The notes under the pieces were generated by a model. It ran no database searches and was not told the DNA's origin. It saw only the letters and a program-made list of their open reading frames with translations. From the IMG/VR virus record IMGVR_UViG_3300018481_000044, positions 1 through 36,752 of that record: DNA of 36,752 bases. One strand, written 5' to 3'. A program made the position numbers and the translations under genes. The stretch is from a virus. How positions within the stretch are numbered: the first letter of the stretch is position 1; each line of letters begins with the position of its first letter. Below, one piece after another: positions 1-6,729 of this stretch.

Positions 1-2
1 AG

Positions 3-53
3 CCCAACCGGCCGCTCTCCGGATTCTCGATCAGCATCGAGCCGCTGCCATGA
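3..53 (+). CDS. 3' end of an upstream gene (partial)
   Basis: An open frame enters from the left edge and stops at the TGA at 51-53. That TGA overlaps the ATG of the next gene as ATGA, the junction used by most neighbouring genes here. Only about 16 codons are visible, with no recognisable motif. The call rests on the overlap habit of this gene run and could be chance. Confidence 0.3.
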   Translation, partial: PNRPLSGFSISIEPLP

Positions 54-271
54 GCGAACAGCTATGGCGTTGCGGGCGCTGCCTTGAGCACAAGGCGGCG
101 TCCGCGTTCGGCAACAACAGCGACTCGCTCACCAGCGACAAGCGGCCCGTCTCCTACATCTGTCGGGACTGCATGCGGCGGTATCAACAGATGCGCCACA
201 AGCAACGATCCGATGGAACGTGGAGCGGCTGGCCTATCCGCAGGCGGTCGCAACTGAAGGAGCCATCATGA
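50..271 (+). CDS. small C4 zinc-finger-like protein
   Basis: 73 residues. Two CxxC knuckles are visible (CGRC near residues 8-11 and CRDC near 38-41) separated by a polar segment, followed by a basic tail rich in Arg and Gln. This spacing suggests one zinc-binding treble-clef or ribbon fold, as often found in small phage nucleic-acid-binding proteins or next to HNH nucleases, but no HNH residues are present. The stop overlaps the ATG of the YkgJ-like gene (ATGA at 268), so the two are probably translationally coupled. The metal site is an inference from cysteine spacing, and the function is unknown. Confidence 0.6.
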   Translation: MSEQLWRCGRCLEHKAASAFGNNSDSLTSDKRPVSYICRDCMRRYQQMRHKQRSDGTWSGWPIRRRSQLKEPS

Positions 272-753
272 ACCACTGTGGCTCATGCACCGCGTGCTGC
301 CGCGTGTTCGATATCGCGGAGCTACAGAAGCCCGCAGGCAAATGGTGCGATCATTGCGCCATCGGCAGCGGCTGCACGATCTACGAGGCGCGGCCAAAAG
401 CGTGTGTCGAATTCGAGTGCTTATTTTTGTTGAGTCAAAAGCGGGACGATGCGCGCGAGCATCTCCCGCTCTCACTGCGTCCCGACAAGTGTAAGGTCGT
501 GTTTGCACCAAGCACCAACGAGAACGTCGTCGCTGCGCTCACCATGCCCGGCGCACCGCTAGCATGGGAGCGCAAAGACGTGCGCGCATTGATCGATACG
601 CTTGTCAACGGCCCCGGCAACTTCGCTGTCGTGGCCGGTGCGCCGGGAGCACTGCGGCGCACCCTCATTGACCGCGACGGCCAGCGCGAAGTGCGCATGA
701 CCCCGCCCGATGAGAACGGAATGCAATTTAATATTCCCGAACCCGCCGAGTGA
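268..753 (+). CDS. YkgJ-like cysteine-cluster protein
   Basis: 161 residues from the ATG at 268, preceded by AAGGAG with good spacing and overlapping the previous stop as ATGA. The N-terminal part carries the cysteine pattern of the YkgJ/UPF0153 putative zinc- or iron-chelating family: CGSCTACCR near residues 4-12, then CDHC, C-T-I-Y-E-A-R-P and C-x5-C. The remainder, about 100 residues, has no recognised motif. Members of this family are proposed to bind metal; their reaction is unknown. A second protein with the same N-terminal cluster lies at 1159, so two copies sit in one small-gene operon. A longer start at 220 is unlikely because it overlaps the previous gene by 52 bases and lacks a ribosome site. 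Confidence 0.75.
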   Translation: MNHCGSCTACCRVFDIAELQKPAGKWCDHCAIGSGCTIYEARPKACVEFECLFLLSQKRDDAREHLPLSLRPDKCKVVFAPSTNENVVAALTMPGAPLAWERKDVRALIDTLVNGPGNFAVVAGAPGALRRTLIDRDGQREVRMTPPDENGMQFNIPEPAE

Positions 754-816
754 TCGGCGGTTCAGGAGGCCCGGCCATCGCTACGTTGAAGCCCAATGAT
801 CCTGTGCCGGGCCTCC
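743..816 (+). ncRNA. solitary B-type dual-spacer hairpin (with compact hairpin before it)
   Basis: The main hairpin spans 765-816. Its 11-bp stem (765-775 with 806-816; GGAGGCCCGGC/GCCGGGCCTCC) closes a 30-base loop of the form C, ATCGCTACGT, TGAAGCCC, AATGATCCTG, T. This is exactly the loop grammar of the large array at 14082-16702, but the outer stem bases differ and still pair. A compact hairpin CCGCCGA-GTGA-TCGGCGG at 743-760 lies just upstream and includes the stop codon of the previous gene. The unit sits in the leader of the gene at 845, sense to it. It could be a stand-alone guide, an RNP-binding regulatory site, or an ancestor of array units. Confidence 0.85.
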
Positions 817-844
817 GCTCTCTCACATCAAAGGAGCAAATACC

Positions 845-1162
845 GTGACCAAAAAACCTGAGCCGCTTCTGTGGCTCGATAGCGCGCGTGGTGTCTTCAT
901 CCCTCGCGACTTCGCAACATCGATGGCTGGCATGCGCGACAGCGTCGCCAACGTCACCACCTTAGACTGGACTACCCTCGAAGCTGGCCCTGAGCTTGGT
1001 GGTGACTCCTCGAACTACTGGGAAACGTGGACCGAAGTAGAGGCCCACGCCATCGTCACCTACGAGGGTGTCGAGTACCGCGTCTATCAAGACACGGATT
1101 GCTGGCTCATCCCGGTGGGGATGGAATGGGACGACGAGGCTGATTGGTTCGTATGGCCATGA
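845..1162 (+). CDS. acidic phage protein of unknown function
   Basis: 105 residues from a GTG at 845, chosen because AAAGGAGCAA precedes it at standard spacing and no ATG in frame fits. The protein is acidic and rich in Trp and Tyr, ending in a Glu/Asp/Trp-rich segment (EWDDEADWFVWP). I recognise no domain. It follows a solitary dual-spacer hairpin in its leader, so its expression may be controlled by whatever binds that RNA. Its stop overlaps the next start as ATGA. Confidence 0.7.
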   Translation: MTKKPEPLLWLDSARGVFIPRDFATSMAGMRDSVANVTTLDWTTLEAGPELGGDSSNYWETWTEVEAHAIVTYEGVEYRVYQDTDCWLIPVGMEWDDEADWFVWP

Positions 1163-1545
1163 GCATCATCGTCTCTGTCCCGCGCACCATGCTGGAGCGA
1201 AAGCCCCGGCATGGTGATCCCTGCAACCGCTGCGGCCTGTGCTGCTACGCGTCACTGTGCGACGTGGCGCGCGTGATCCATGGCGAGCGCGCGGGACCAT
1301 GTCCGGAGCTTCAGTGGGACGCCGATGGCTCCCGCTGCGGCTTGATCGAGCGCAGCACCGGCGAGGCTCGCGAAGACGCCAAGCTGCTCATCAACTCCGG
1401 CAATGGTTGCGATATGATTTTGCGCGGTGAGCAACGCAACCACCGCTACATCGCGCAGCGTGACGCTGCCGACATCAAGAACGGCGAGCGGCTCACTGCC
1501 GCCCGTAGACGTTTCGGACTCAAACCAAAGGAGCAACGACAATGA
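1159..1545 (+). CDS. second YkgJ-like cysteine-cluster protein
   Basis: 128 residues from the ATG at 1159, which overlaps the previous stop (ATGA); upstream in-frame ATGs at 1144 and 1153 lie inside the previous gene. The N-terminal half contains CNRCGLCCYASLC, then further cysteines in GPCPEL, SRCGL and NGCDM. This is the clustered Cys arrangement of the YkgJ family of putative metal chelators, and it resembles the gene at 268 in the N-terminal cluster only. The C-terminus is basic. Metal binding is inferred from the cysteine pattern; the biological role is unknown. Confidence 0.7.
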   Translation: MSIIVSVPRTMLERKPRHGDPCNRCGLCCYASLCDVARVIHGERAGPCPELQWDADGSRCGLIERSTGEAREDAKLLINSGNGCDMILRGEQRNHRYIAQRDAADIKNGERLTAARRRFGLKPKEQRQ

Positions 1546-1778
1546 ACGACCCTACCGAGTCAATGCGACGCGAGATGCTGGAGAGCGGCGAACCGTACCG
1601 CGATCTGGCGCGCGCTGAGCAACGCTGGACGACTGAAGAGTTGTCTCGCGACTTCACCGTGCAAAGCTTCCTCGCCCCGTTCGTGTTCGTCACTCGCAAG
1701 GCTGACGGCGCGCGCGGCACGATGGAGTTCACGCACAGCCCGCGTTTCTACTTCAACTTCGTGAGGGACCGGCCATGA
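1542..1778 (+). CDS. small conserved-looking phage protein
   Basis: 78 residues, with a strong AAAGGAGCAA before the ATG at 1542 and a 4-base overlap with the previous gene. The N-terminus is charged and helical; the second half alternates aromatic and beta-type residues (FLAPFVFVTRK, FYFNF), suggesting a small alpha-plus-beta fold. No family recognised. The stop overlaps the next gene as ATGA, placing it in a translationally coupled run from 1159 to 2035. Confidence 0.65.
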   Translation: MNDPTESMRREMLESGEPYRDLARAEQRWTTEELSRDFTVQSFLAPFVFVTRKADGARGTMEFTHSPRFYFNFVRDRP

Positions 1779-2035
1779 AACGCGAACAGGCCACCCCCTA
1801 CATTTCGCTCTGCATCGATGACGCACTCGGCGAGCGCAGCATCGATGACATGCCAGCCAACGCGCGACTCGTTGGCTGGCAGTGCGGCTTCGAACCAATG
1901 TTCGTTGCGGTGTGGTCCTATCAGGATCGGAGCGTTCGCGTCAGCGACCTCTCAGCCGAATGCGTCGCCGTCAAAATTCTCGAAGCGCGCCGCTGGTTCA
2001 GCGGCGAGCCTACTCCCGCCGACTACATCATCTGA
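1775..2035 (+). CDS. small phage protein of unknown function
   Basis: 86 residues. The ATG overlaps the previous stop (ATGA at 1775). It has two Cys-containing hydrophobic stretches and several Trp residues but no recognisable domain and no signal peptide. The stop at 2033-2035 begins the string TGAAACCCC directly before the next ribosome site AAAGGAGCAA; this resembles the array's core octamer, but no flanking stem exists there. Coding status is supported by the overlap and by absence of a better frame. Confidence 0.6.
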   Translation: MKREQATPYISLCIDDALGERSIDDMPANARLVGWQCGFEPMFVAVWSYQDRSVRVSDLSAECVAVKILEARRWFSGEPTPADYII

Positions 2036-2056
2036 AACCCCAAAGGAGCAAAACAG

Positions 2057-2443
2057 ATGTTGACCGATGCACAGTCCCTTCGAGCTATTCGCAACCCGCG
2101 TCATCCCGACACTTGGAATTTGATTATCAACGGGAAGCACAAGCTGACGCAGCTTGAATTCAACGGCGTGATCACCGGCATCAATACGCTGATGATTGCG
2201 ACGCACGACAAGGTCACCGTCCCCGGCTTCAAGGCGCAAGCCAATTGGTCCGGGTTGCCGTGGCTTATCCTGTACACGAAGGCTGCGAACTACGACGAGC
2301 GGCTCGCAGCATGGATGCTGGGCCTGATGGCGCAGTACGCTTTCATCCATCATCCGCAGCACTGGTACACAGACCGCACCACCTACGCGGGCCGTGACTT
2401 CCCGAACGCGTTCTACTTTCAGGGAAGGTGGCCCTACAAATGA
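2057..2443 (+). CDS. phage protein of unknown function
   Basis: 128 residues, ATG at 2057 behind AAAGGAGCAA. It is rich in aromatic residues (WNLIINGKHKL, WSGLPWLILY, HHPQHWYTDRTTY), giving a soluble, aromatic-rich protein without membrane segment or catalytic motif I can name. It is followed directly by the overlapping gene at 2440 (ATGA). Likely part of the same small-gene operon. Confidence 0.65.
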   Translation: MLTDAQSLRAIRNPRHPDTWNLIINGKHKLTQLEFNGVITGINTLMIATHDKVTVPGFKAQANWSGLPWLILYTKAANYDERLAAWMLGLMAQYAFIHHPQHWYTDRTTYAGRDFPNAFYFQGRWPYK

Positions 2444-2694
2444 ACTTCCACGACATCCAGACTTGGGCCAAGCCCAAGCAGCCGCGCGTCATTGATAACG
2501 ACGAAGGCGAGATCACCATCGAGCTTGATGGCGAGGAGCTTCGCGGCTGGAGCTACAAAAACGAAACCGAGCGCCGGACGAAAATGCTCTGCGCTCGTGA
2601 GTATGTCGAAGGCTGGTGCGACGCGACCGAAAAAATATTTTCGGGCATCACCGCGCTCGCTCTCGCAGGCATATCTCGAACCACGCCGCGCTGA
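2440..2694 (+). CDS. small acidic protein of unknown function
   Basis: 84 residues from the ATG at 2440, which overlaps the previous stop as ATGA; the in-frame ATG at 2428 lies inside the previous gene. The first half is acidic (NDEGEITIELDGEEL), the second contains EYVEGWCDATEKIF and a short hydrophobic patch. No domain recognised. This is the last gene before a 207-base spacer with a promoter-like element and a stem-loop, so it probably ends the first transcriptional unit, although no clear terminator follows. Confidence 0.6.
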   Translation: MNFHDIQTWAKPKQPRVIDNDEGEITIELDGEELRGWSYKNETERRTKMLCAREYVEGWCDATEKIFSGITALALAGISRTTPR

Positions 2695-2797
2695 TCACGC
2701 ACGACTTGTGCCCGGTTCATCGATGTCAAGCTTGAGCAAAACGCGATGCGAGTCCTTGCAACACGCGGACTTCCTGCACGCGACTCATGCTGACTCG

Positions 2798-2826
2798 TGA
2801 AAACCGAGAAGTGCGTTTGCTATAAA
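2798..2826 (+). promoter_or_regulatory. extended -10 promoter candidate
   Basis: TGC-TATAAA at 2818-2826 gives an extended -10 element (TGnTATAAA). The hexamer TGAAAA at 2798-2803, 17 bases upstream, is a weak -35. A start near 2833 would put the stem-loop at 2832-2863 at the 5' end of the transcript for the gene at 2902. Confidence 0.45.
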
Positions 2827-2831
2827 AGATG

Positions 2832-2863
2832 CCCGCGTCCGTAGTGTCACCTCCGGACGCGGG
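2832..2863 (+). promoter_or_regulatory. 5' stem-loop in the leader of the 2902 gene
   Basis: A perfect 10-bp stem CCCGCGTCCG/CGGACGCGGG encloses a 12-base loop. No T-run follows, so it is not a typical terminator. Its place just downstream of the candidate promoter suggests a transcript-stabilising or regulatory hairpin. Its loop lacks the TGAARCCC core and the 30-base size of the dual-spacer hairpins. Confidence 0.5.
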
Positions 2864-2901
2864 TCTACTCACCGCAACCAACTGAACGAAAGGACACTAC
2901 C

Positions 2902-3324
2902 ATGGCCAAGAGGCCGACGACCATCGCCGACATCGAGAAGAAGATCGCGCGATGGCAGACTCGATTCCGGCGCGCGATGAATGCCATCAGCAAGCTGAGC
3001 GCGCAGCACAAGCGAATGGTGAAGGCCGCGCAGCAAGCGGCTCAGCCCCCGGTCACGATGATCGCGGTCGCCAGACCGATGGTCGAACTGACTCCATCCA
3101 GCATCAAAAAGATCGTCGCGCCTCCGCCGGTGGTGACGCCGACCGGCGCAATAAAGATCAGCCGCGTGCCGACACCGAAGGCCACCGTGCCGGGGGTGGT
3201 CGACCTCGCCGCAGAGAACGCCACCGCTCTGGCAAAAGCCAAGGCACTGCGCGAGGAGATGCAGCGAAAGAAACCTGTGCGAACCAAGCGCGCCCCCTTG
3301 AGCACGCCGCCCGCAACGGCATGA
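2902..3324 (+). CDS. basic Lys/Ala/Pro-rich protein of unknown function
   Basis: 140 residues, ATG at 2902 behind AAAGGA. The first 45 residues form a basic amphipathic helix or coiled coil (ADIEKKIARWQTRFRRAMNA). The middle is Pro/Val/Thr-rich and the last third is again Lys/Arg-rich. The composition suggests nucleic-acid or membrane association, but no domain is recognised. It is a single-gene unit between a promoter-like element and an intrinsic terminator. The opposite strand also stays open across this region, but that frame lacks a ribosome site and does not fit the operon. Confidence 0.6.
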   Translation: MAKRPTTIADIEKKIARWQTRFRRAMNAISKLSAQHKRMVKAAQQAAQPPVTMIAVARPMVELTPSSIKKIVAPPPVVTPTGAIKISRVPTPKATVPGVVDLAAENATALAKAKALREEMQRKKPVRTKRAPLSTPPATA

Positions 3325-3368
3325 TGCTAACCGGCTGAATTGAACATCCAGCCAAACCCCAAACCTCC

Positions 3369-3402
3369 GCCCGGCAGCGCCCCACGCTGCCGGGCTTTTT
3401 TT
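3369..3402 (+). terminator. intrinsic terminator
   Basis: Perfect 11-bp stem GCCCGGCAGCG/CGCTGCCGGGC with a 5-base loop followed by seven T. It ends the transcript of the 2902 gene and lies directly before the AAAGGAGCAA of the next gene. Confidence 0.9.
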
Positions 3403-3417
3403 ATCAAAGGAGCAACA

Positions 3418-3927
3418 ATGTCTATGCGATCTCACTTCGAGCTATGCCGTCAGGCGTTCGGCCCCAACGTCTACAACGACTTCCTCCTCGCGCACGGTCG
3501 CGAGTATCCCACCGGACCCCACACGTTCACGGGTCCGCGCGGGGAACAGCACGGCTGCTACATGAACGCAACGCATCTCGCGATCATGGACTCCTCGATG
3601 ACCTACTGCGAAGGCAAGGTCTCGTGCATCGGCGTGCCCCTCGATCATGCGTGGTGCATCGACCGCAACGGTGTCGTGGTCGACCCGACCATCACTCCGA
3701 CCCTGCTCGATGGCACGGCGCGAGATGCCAAGTACTTTGGCGTGCCGTTCACGACCGCGTACATTCTGCGCGCCAGCAAGTTCAACAAGGTCTATGGCGT
3801 GCTCGACTTCTTCTACGCGCGCCACACCGCGCCGAAGCTGTTCGAGCTTGGCCTTGAGGCTGGCCAGAAATGGCTAATGGATCAGCCGATCCCGAAGCGC
3901 ACACGCAAGAAGAAGGAGGCCGCGTGA
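3418..3927 (+). CDS. conserved-type phage protein, possible Cys/His hydrolase fold
   Basis: 169 residues from the ATG at 3418, preceded by AAAGGAGCAACA. Visible motifs are HGCYMNATHLA near residues 42-52, DHAWC near 81-85 and VVDPTI near 90-95. The Cys, then His, then Asp order followed by a 'DPT' is reminiscent of papain-like or transglutaminase-like folds that act on proteins or peptides. That assignment is tentative; no peptidase family is clearly identified. The C-terminus is very basic (KRTRKKKE). The stop overlaps the next start (TGATG). Confidence 0.6.
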   Translation: MSMRSHFELCRQAFGPNVYNDFLLAHGREYPTGPHTFTGPRGEQHGCYMNATHLAIMDSSMTYCEGKVSCIGVPLDHAWCIDRNGVVVDPTITPTLLDGTARDAKYFGVPFTTAYILRASKFNKVYGVLDFFYARHTAPKLFELGLEAGQKWLMDQPIPKRTRKKKEAA

Positions 3928-4121
3928 TGCACAGCTACATCAGCAACGCTGACGGCAGCTACACAGTCGGCGTATGGCTGTCCGGCGACATCGAAAACAA
4001 AGCCACCTTCTGGAAGCTGTTCGATGTCGCAGACTTCGTTACCGCGTGCCGCGCGGTCAGCATGTTGAACGGCGGCGGCCAGCCGTTCTGGAATGAGATC
4101 AAGATCACAAAGGAGCACTAA
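3927..4121 (+). CDS. small phage protein of unknown function
   Basis: 64 residues. Start at 3927 overlaps the previous TGA (TGATG) and is preceded by AAGGAGGCC. The sequence (SYISNADGSYTVGVWLSG) suggests a beta-rich N-terminal half and a helical second half (VADFVTACRAVSMLNGG). No domain recognised. A two-base gap separates it from the secreted protein gene, whose ribosome site AAAGGAG lies inside its last codons. Confidence 0.6.
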   Translation: MHSYISNADGSYTVGVWLSGDIENKATFWKLFDVADFVTACRAVSMLNGGGQPFWNEIKITKEH

Positions 4122-4123
4122 CG

Positions 4124-4360
4124 ATGAAGACCCTCACCACCCTCACCGTGCTTGTCCTGTCGTGCGCTTCGGCTCACGCACAGGGCACCACGTTCAAGAA
4201 CGCGAACGGCCAGATCATCGGCCGCTCGGTCACCAACAACGTCGGCACCCAGTTCTACGATGCGAGCGGACGCAACACCGGACGCTCGACAACGAACAAC
4301 GCGGGCACAACTTTTTATGACGCATCCGGTCGGCAGACCGGCAGCGCACGGAGACGATAA
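4124..4360 (+). CDS. secreted small repeat protein
   Basis: 78 residues. A signal peptide is evident: Lys at position 3, a hydrophobic core (LTTLTVLVLSCASA) and an AHA-Q cleavage site near residue 19. The mature part is almost entirely three copies of a repeat of about 20 residues built on 'GTxFYDASGRxTGRS' (near residues 21, 41 and 61). The repeats are Asn/Gly/Thr-rich and predict short beta turns. Similar small exported repeat proteins exist in alphaproteobacterial chromosomes, which suggests host-derived cargo. The role is unknown. ATG at 4124 follows AAAGGAGCACTAACG. Confidence 0.7.
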   Translation: MKTLTTLTVLVLSCASAHAQGTTFKNANGQIIGRSVTNNVGTQFYDASGRNTGRSTTNNAGTTFYDASGRQTGSARRR

Positions 4361-4683
4361 TGACTGACCAAGAAAAACACGAGCGCATGATGACCGATCT
4401 AGCCAAGACTGCGGTTGATCGCGCCCGCAAGAGCGTCACCCTCGTCACGCAGCTACTCGATGGCGATGACGATGACACCAACATCGCGTTCGTGCTGACG
4501 TCGGTCGCTGCCGATATGATCAACGGCTCCGCCTATCACCTCTGGCAAAGCGAAGAAGATATGACTGAGGCCCAAGCGCTCGGCCACGTGCTGAAGGGGC
4601 TCTTTGTCGTTCTTGGCTTTGAAAACGTGAGGGACGCCATAAACGCAGTACCGCCGGGGAGGAAAAAATGTGGAGACTCTTAG
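4360..4683 (+). CDS. phage protein of unknown function
   Basis: 107 residues. The ATG shares its A with the previous TAA stop. Predicted mainly helical, with an acidic DGDDDDT stretch near residues 34-40 and a hydrophobic C-terminal half (LKGLFVVLGFENVRDAI). No domain recognised. The last codons overlap the next gene. Confidence 0.6.
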   Translation: MTDQEKHERMMTDLAKTAVDRARKSVTLVTQLLDGDDDDTNIAFVLTSVAADMINGSAYHLWQSEEDMTEAQALGHVLKGLFVVLGFENVRDAINAVPPGRKKCGDS

Positions 4684-4970
4684 CCTCCGTCCTCGTCGTC
4701 TCTGACACCGGCGGCGTCTCGATGACCCTCGCCCACACTGACTGGCCAACCGAAGCTGTCTGCAAGGAGATGATCGAAACCATGTACCGCGCGCCGGAGT
4801 CAGCGGTGATCGGCGGTCATAAGCTAGCGATCAAAACCACCGCATCGTGCGTGCCGGTCGGCGGATCGTACGCTGCACCCCGCGTCGAGTTCGTGCCGCC
4901 CGGCATCAGCTTCGGTTGGGGTGGCGTCGAACCCGTCCCGCGCAGAGGAGGTTACTATGAGCGGCGCTGA
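4668..4970 (+). CDS. small protein with hydrophobic N-terminus
   Basis: 100 residues, ATG at 4668 behind GAGGAAAAA, overlapping the previous gene by 16 bases. The N-terminus (MWRLLASVLVV) could be a short signal or anchor, followed by 'CKEMIETMY' and a second Cys near residue 61, compatible with a disulphide in a periplasmic protein. The C-terminus is Gly/Pro/Arg-rich. No family recognised. It overlaps the start of the HTH gene by 14 bases. Confidence 0.55.
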   Translation: MWRLLASVLVVSDTGGVSMTLAHTDWPTEAVCKEMIETMYRAPESAVIGGHKLAIKTTASCVPVGGSYAAPRVEFVPPGISFGWGGVEPVPRRGGYYERR

Positions 4971-5178
4971 ATATCTTGCGGCCCTTGATCGCCTCGACCT
5001 CACGCACATCGAGGCCGCTGCCTTTCTCGGAGTCAACGAGAAGACATCAAGGCGGTGGGGTTTGGACGAACACGCGATCCCCGCCAGCGTCGAGATGCTC
5101 TTGCTCGTGATGGCCAGCTACGGCTTCACGCCTGAGAGCGTCACAGCCTTGGTGCAGGAAAAGCGTCAGGCCGCTTGA
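4957..5178 (+). CDS. small HTH DNA-binding protein
   Basis: 73 residues from the ATG at 4957, with AGAGGAGG just upstream; an in-frame ATG at 4921 lacks a ribosome site and lies inside the previous gene. The segment LTHIEAAAFLGVNEKTSRRW (residues 14-33) has the spacing of a helix-turn-helix of the XRE/Cro-like type, followed by a helical 'SVEMLLLVMASYGFTPESV' tail typical of small phage regulators. It probably binds an operator in this phage; the target is not visible. It is the last gene of the left rightward operon, followed by a GC hairpin. Confidence 0.7.
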   Translation: MSGAEYLAALDRLDLTHIEAAAFLGVNEKTSRRWGLDEHAIPASVEMLLLVMASYGFTPESVTALVQEKRQAA

Positions 5179-5185
5179 ATCGCGA

Positions 5186-5220
5186 AGGGGCGGCAGTGGT
5201 ATGACCCACGCGCCGCCCCT
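5186..5220. terminator. GC-rich hairpin between convergent genes
   Basis: Stem AGGGGCGGC/GCCGCCCCT with an inner GTGG/CCAC pairing. It lies just after the rightward operon and before the 3' end of the leftward operon. It lacks a T-run on either strand, so it may act as a weak or bidirectional terminator. Confidence 0.4.
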
Positions 5221-5296
5221 CCGGTTCCTGCGGCGAGCGAGCTTCGGTCAAAGGAGCAAACTCCGAGCGAGGCTTCTAGCCGCGAAGACGCTGAAC

Positions 5297-5506
5297 CTAA
5301 CCACGATCAGGATCAGCCTCAAGCCCCTGATCACGAAGACGCTCAAGTGTCGCAAGCACAGCAACCATGCGCACAGTGCGGGCCTCCGCATCGCTGGGGT
5401 CGAGCCGTTCAGCGGCGATCTCCCGCTGATAGACCTTCTGCCTCATCCCGATCTCGCGCTTCACCTCCGCGATCTGATCGGCCAGCGTGATGTCATCTAT
5501 CCTCAT
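5297..5506 (-). CDS. small coiled-coil phage protein
   Basis: 69 residues, helical and highly charged (ADQIAEVKREIGMRQKVY, RMVAVLATLERLRDQG). The pattern resembles the short coiled-coil proteins common in alphaproteobacterial phage accessory operons. The ATG overlaps the stop of the preceding gene (ATGA at 5503-5506), supporting translation. Last gene of the leftward early operon. Confidence 0.65.
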   Translation of the reverse strand: MRIDDITLADQIAEVKREIGMRQKVYQREIAAERLDPSDAEARTVRMVAVLATLERLRDQGLEADPDRG

Positions 5507-5760
5507 TGCATCGCCCCCTTACAACTGAGCTTCACCGAACGCGGATCATCGGGACGACCGGCGGTGCTGATCGCAACGCGCAGGCCACACTGGCTGCACT
5601 CGATCATGTAGTAGCCGATGCGCTTCGCCGGGTAAGGTAACGCCACTTCGCAGAAGCGTCCGCCCCGCGACATGTCGAGGTCTATGCCGTCCGGGTATTT
5701 CGGATTCGGCCGGTTCTGCGGCTCGTGCCCGGAGTCCACCCATTCAATGCTATGCGTCAT
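5503..5760 (-). CDS. small zinc-knuckle-like phage protein
   Basis: 85 residues. The protein contains ECSQCGLRVAISTAGRPDDP, i.e. a CxxC plus a Cys near the C-terminus (LSCKGAMQ) and one in GGRFCEV, compatible with a single zinc site. The 'PYPAKR...YY' and 'TAGRPDDPRS' segments look like those of a small protein family frequent in Rhizobiales phages; I cannot name a function. The start overlaps the end of the upstream gene by 11 bases. Confidence 0.65.
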   Translation of the reverse strand: MTHSIEWVDSGHEPQNRPNPKYPDGIDLDMSRGGRFCEVALPYPAKRIGYYMIECSQCGLRVAISTAGRPDDPRSVKLSCKGAMQ

Positions 5761-6493
5761 TCGCGCCTAACCCCATCCTGAAAACCACCAGATCAGCGCC
5801 GGTCCACACCTTCGCCCACTTATGCTCAACCGCTGGCGCGTCGAATTTATTCACCATCACGTAGTCACGCCACACGCGACCATCACCGGGAGCAACCGGC
5901 AACTTGATGTTCAGCGCGCGCAACGCCTCGACCATCGGTCCCGTGTCCGCCATCATCTCCGATGGCGCAGGCGGCCCCTGTACTGGCGGAGGCTCCCACG
6001 GCGGAAGGGTCTGCTTCGGCTGCCACGGCGGCTCCCACGGCGGCGCTAGTCCGGCCCTGCGCTGCGCTATCGCAGCCTGAATTTGCTTGGCGTCCTCCAC
6101 CTCGCGCTGCTTCTTGCGCTCCGCATCTTCCCCCCGCCATATCTTCTCCCACGCTGCGTGCTCCGCCTTCTCACGCGCGATCCGCCTGCGATACCGGGGG
6201 ATGCTGACGAACTCGCAGGAGGAGTGATCACCGTCCGGCACGTGGCTGCACAGCGGCACGCGCGGTGGCTCATAGAAGTTGGCATTCGGATGCAGCCAGA
6301 TCGACCCCGTCGTTTCGATCTGATGCCGCCACAGGCTCATCGAGTGCTCAAGATCATCGTCATCGAAGTCGGGTTCGAGAACGTAATACTCGCGAGGCTC
6401 GAAGAGCGCTTCTATCGCCGCAGGATAACGGGTCCTGCGTCCGCTGCTCCCCCACCCCCGCGCGGCTGGCTTATTTCCAAGCATACCCTTCAT
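5750..6493 (-). CDS. proline-rich phage protein of unknown function
   Basis: 247 residues. The N-terminal third is charged, the middle (about residues 105-145) is a Lys/Arg/Glu-rich helix, and a Pro/Trp-rich segment with 'PPWEPPWQPKQTLPPWEPPP' at about residues 150-170 forms an imperfect repeat. The C-terminal 60 residues are a compact mixed fold. No catalytic motif is seen. Its start overlaps the stop of the upstream gene (ATGA at 6490). Confidence 0.6.
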   Translation of the reverse strand: MKGMLGNKPAARGWGSSGRRTRYPAAIEALFEPREYYVLEPDFDDDDLEHSMSLWRHQIETTGSIWLHPNANFYEPPRVPLCSHVPDGDHSSCEFVSIPRYRRRIAREKAEHAAWEKIWRGEDAERKKQREVEDAKQIQAAIAQRRAGLAPPWEPPWQPKQTLPPWEPPPVQGPPAPSEMMADTGPMVEALRALNIKLPVAPGDGRVWRDYVMVNKFDAPAVEHKWAKVWTGADLVVFRMGLGANDA

Positions 6494-6729
6494 CTCGCCT
6501 GCGCATCGGCCGCCTCCCGCATCACTTGAAGTTTGTGTTGCTCGCGCTCCAAATGCTCTTCGGCATAACGCATCAGCTTCAACAGCGCATTTGCTCTCGC
6601 CTCTGCCTTGGCAAGCTCGCCCTGCGCCTCACCGGCTTCGCGCCGCAGCACGGTGTGAACATCATGCAGACTCATCACGATATCGGCCTGCGCCCGGAGC
6701 GGATCAAACGCGGCCATTATTCGACTCAT
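6490..6729 (-). CDS. small coiled-coil protein
   Basis: 79 residues from the ATG at 6729, chosen because it overlaps the helicase stop as ATGA; an ATG two codons earlier is also possible. The sequence is an almost continuous Ala/Glu/Arg-rich helix (AGEAQGELAKAEARANALLK). It is probably a coiled-coil accessory protein coupled to the helicase. No family recognised. Confidence 0.6.
   Translation of the reverse strand: MSRIMAAFDPLRAQADIVMSLHDVHTVLRREAGEAQGELAKAEARANALLKLMRYAEEHLEREQHKLQVMREAADAQAR

Noticed and set aside
2033-2041. Isolated TGAAACCCC as a possible relic of a dual-spacer loop
   Set aside because: No stem flanks it and the TGA is the stop codon of a gene; chance match.
2869-3435. 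188-codon open frame on the minus strand
   Set aside because: Opposite to the gene at 2902, no ribosome site, and Cys/Arg/His-rich composition typical of a shadow frame.
5201-5611. 136-codon open frame on the plus strand
   Set aside because: It covers the convergent junction and two well-supported minus-strand genes and has no ribosome site at its start.
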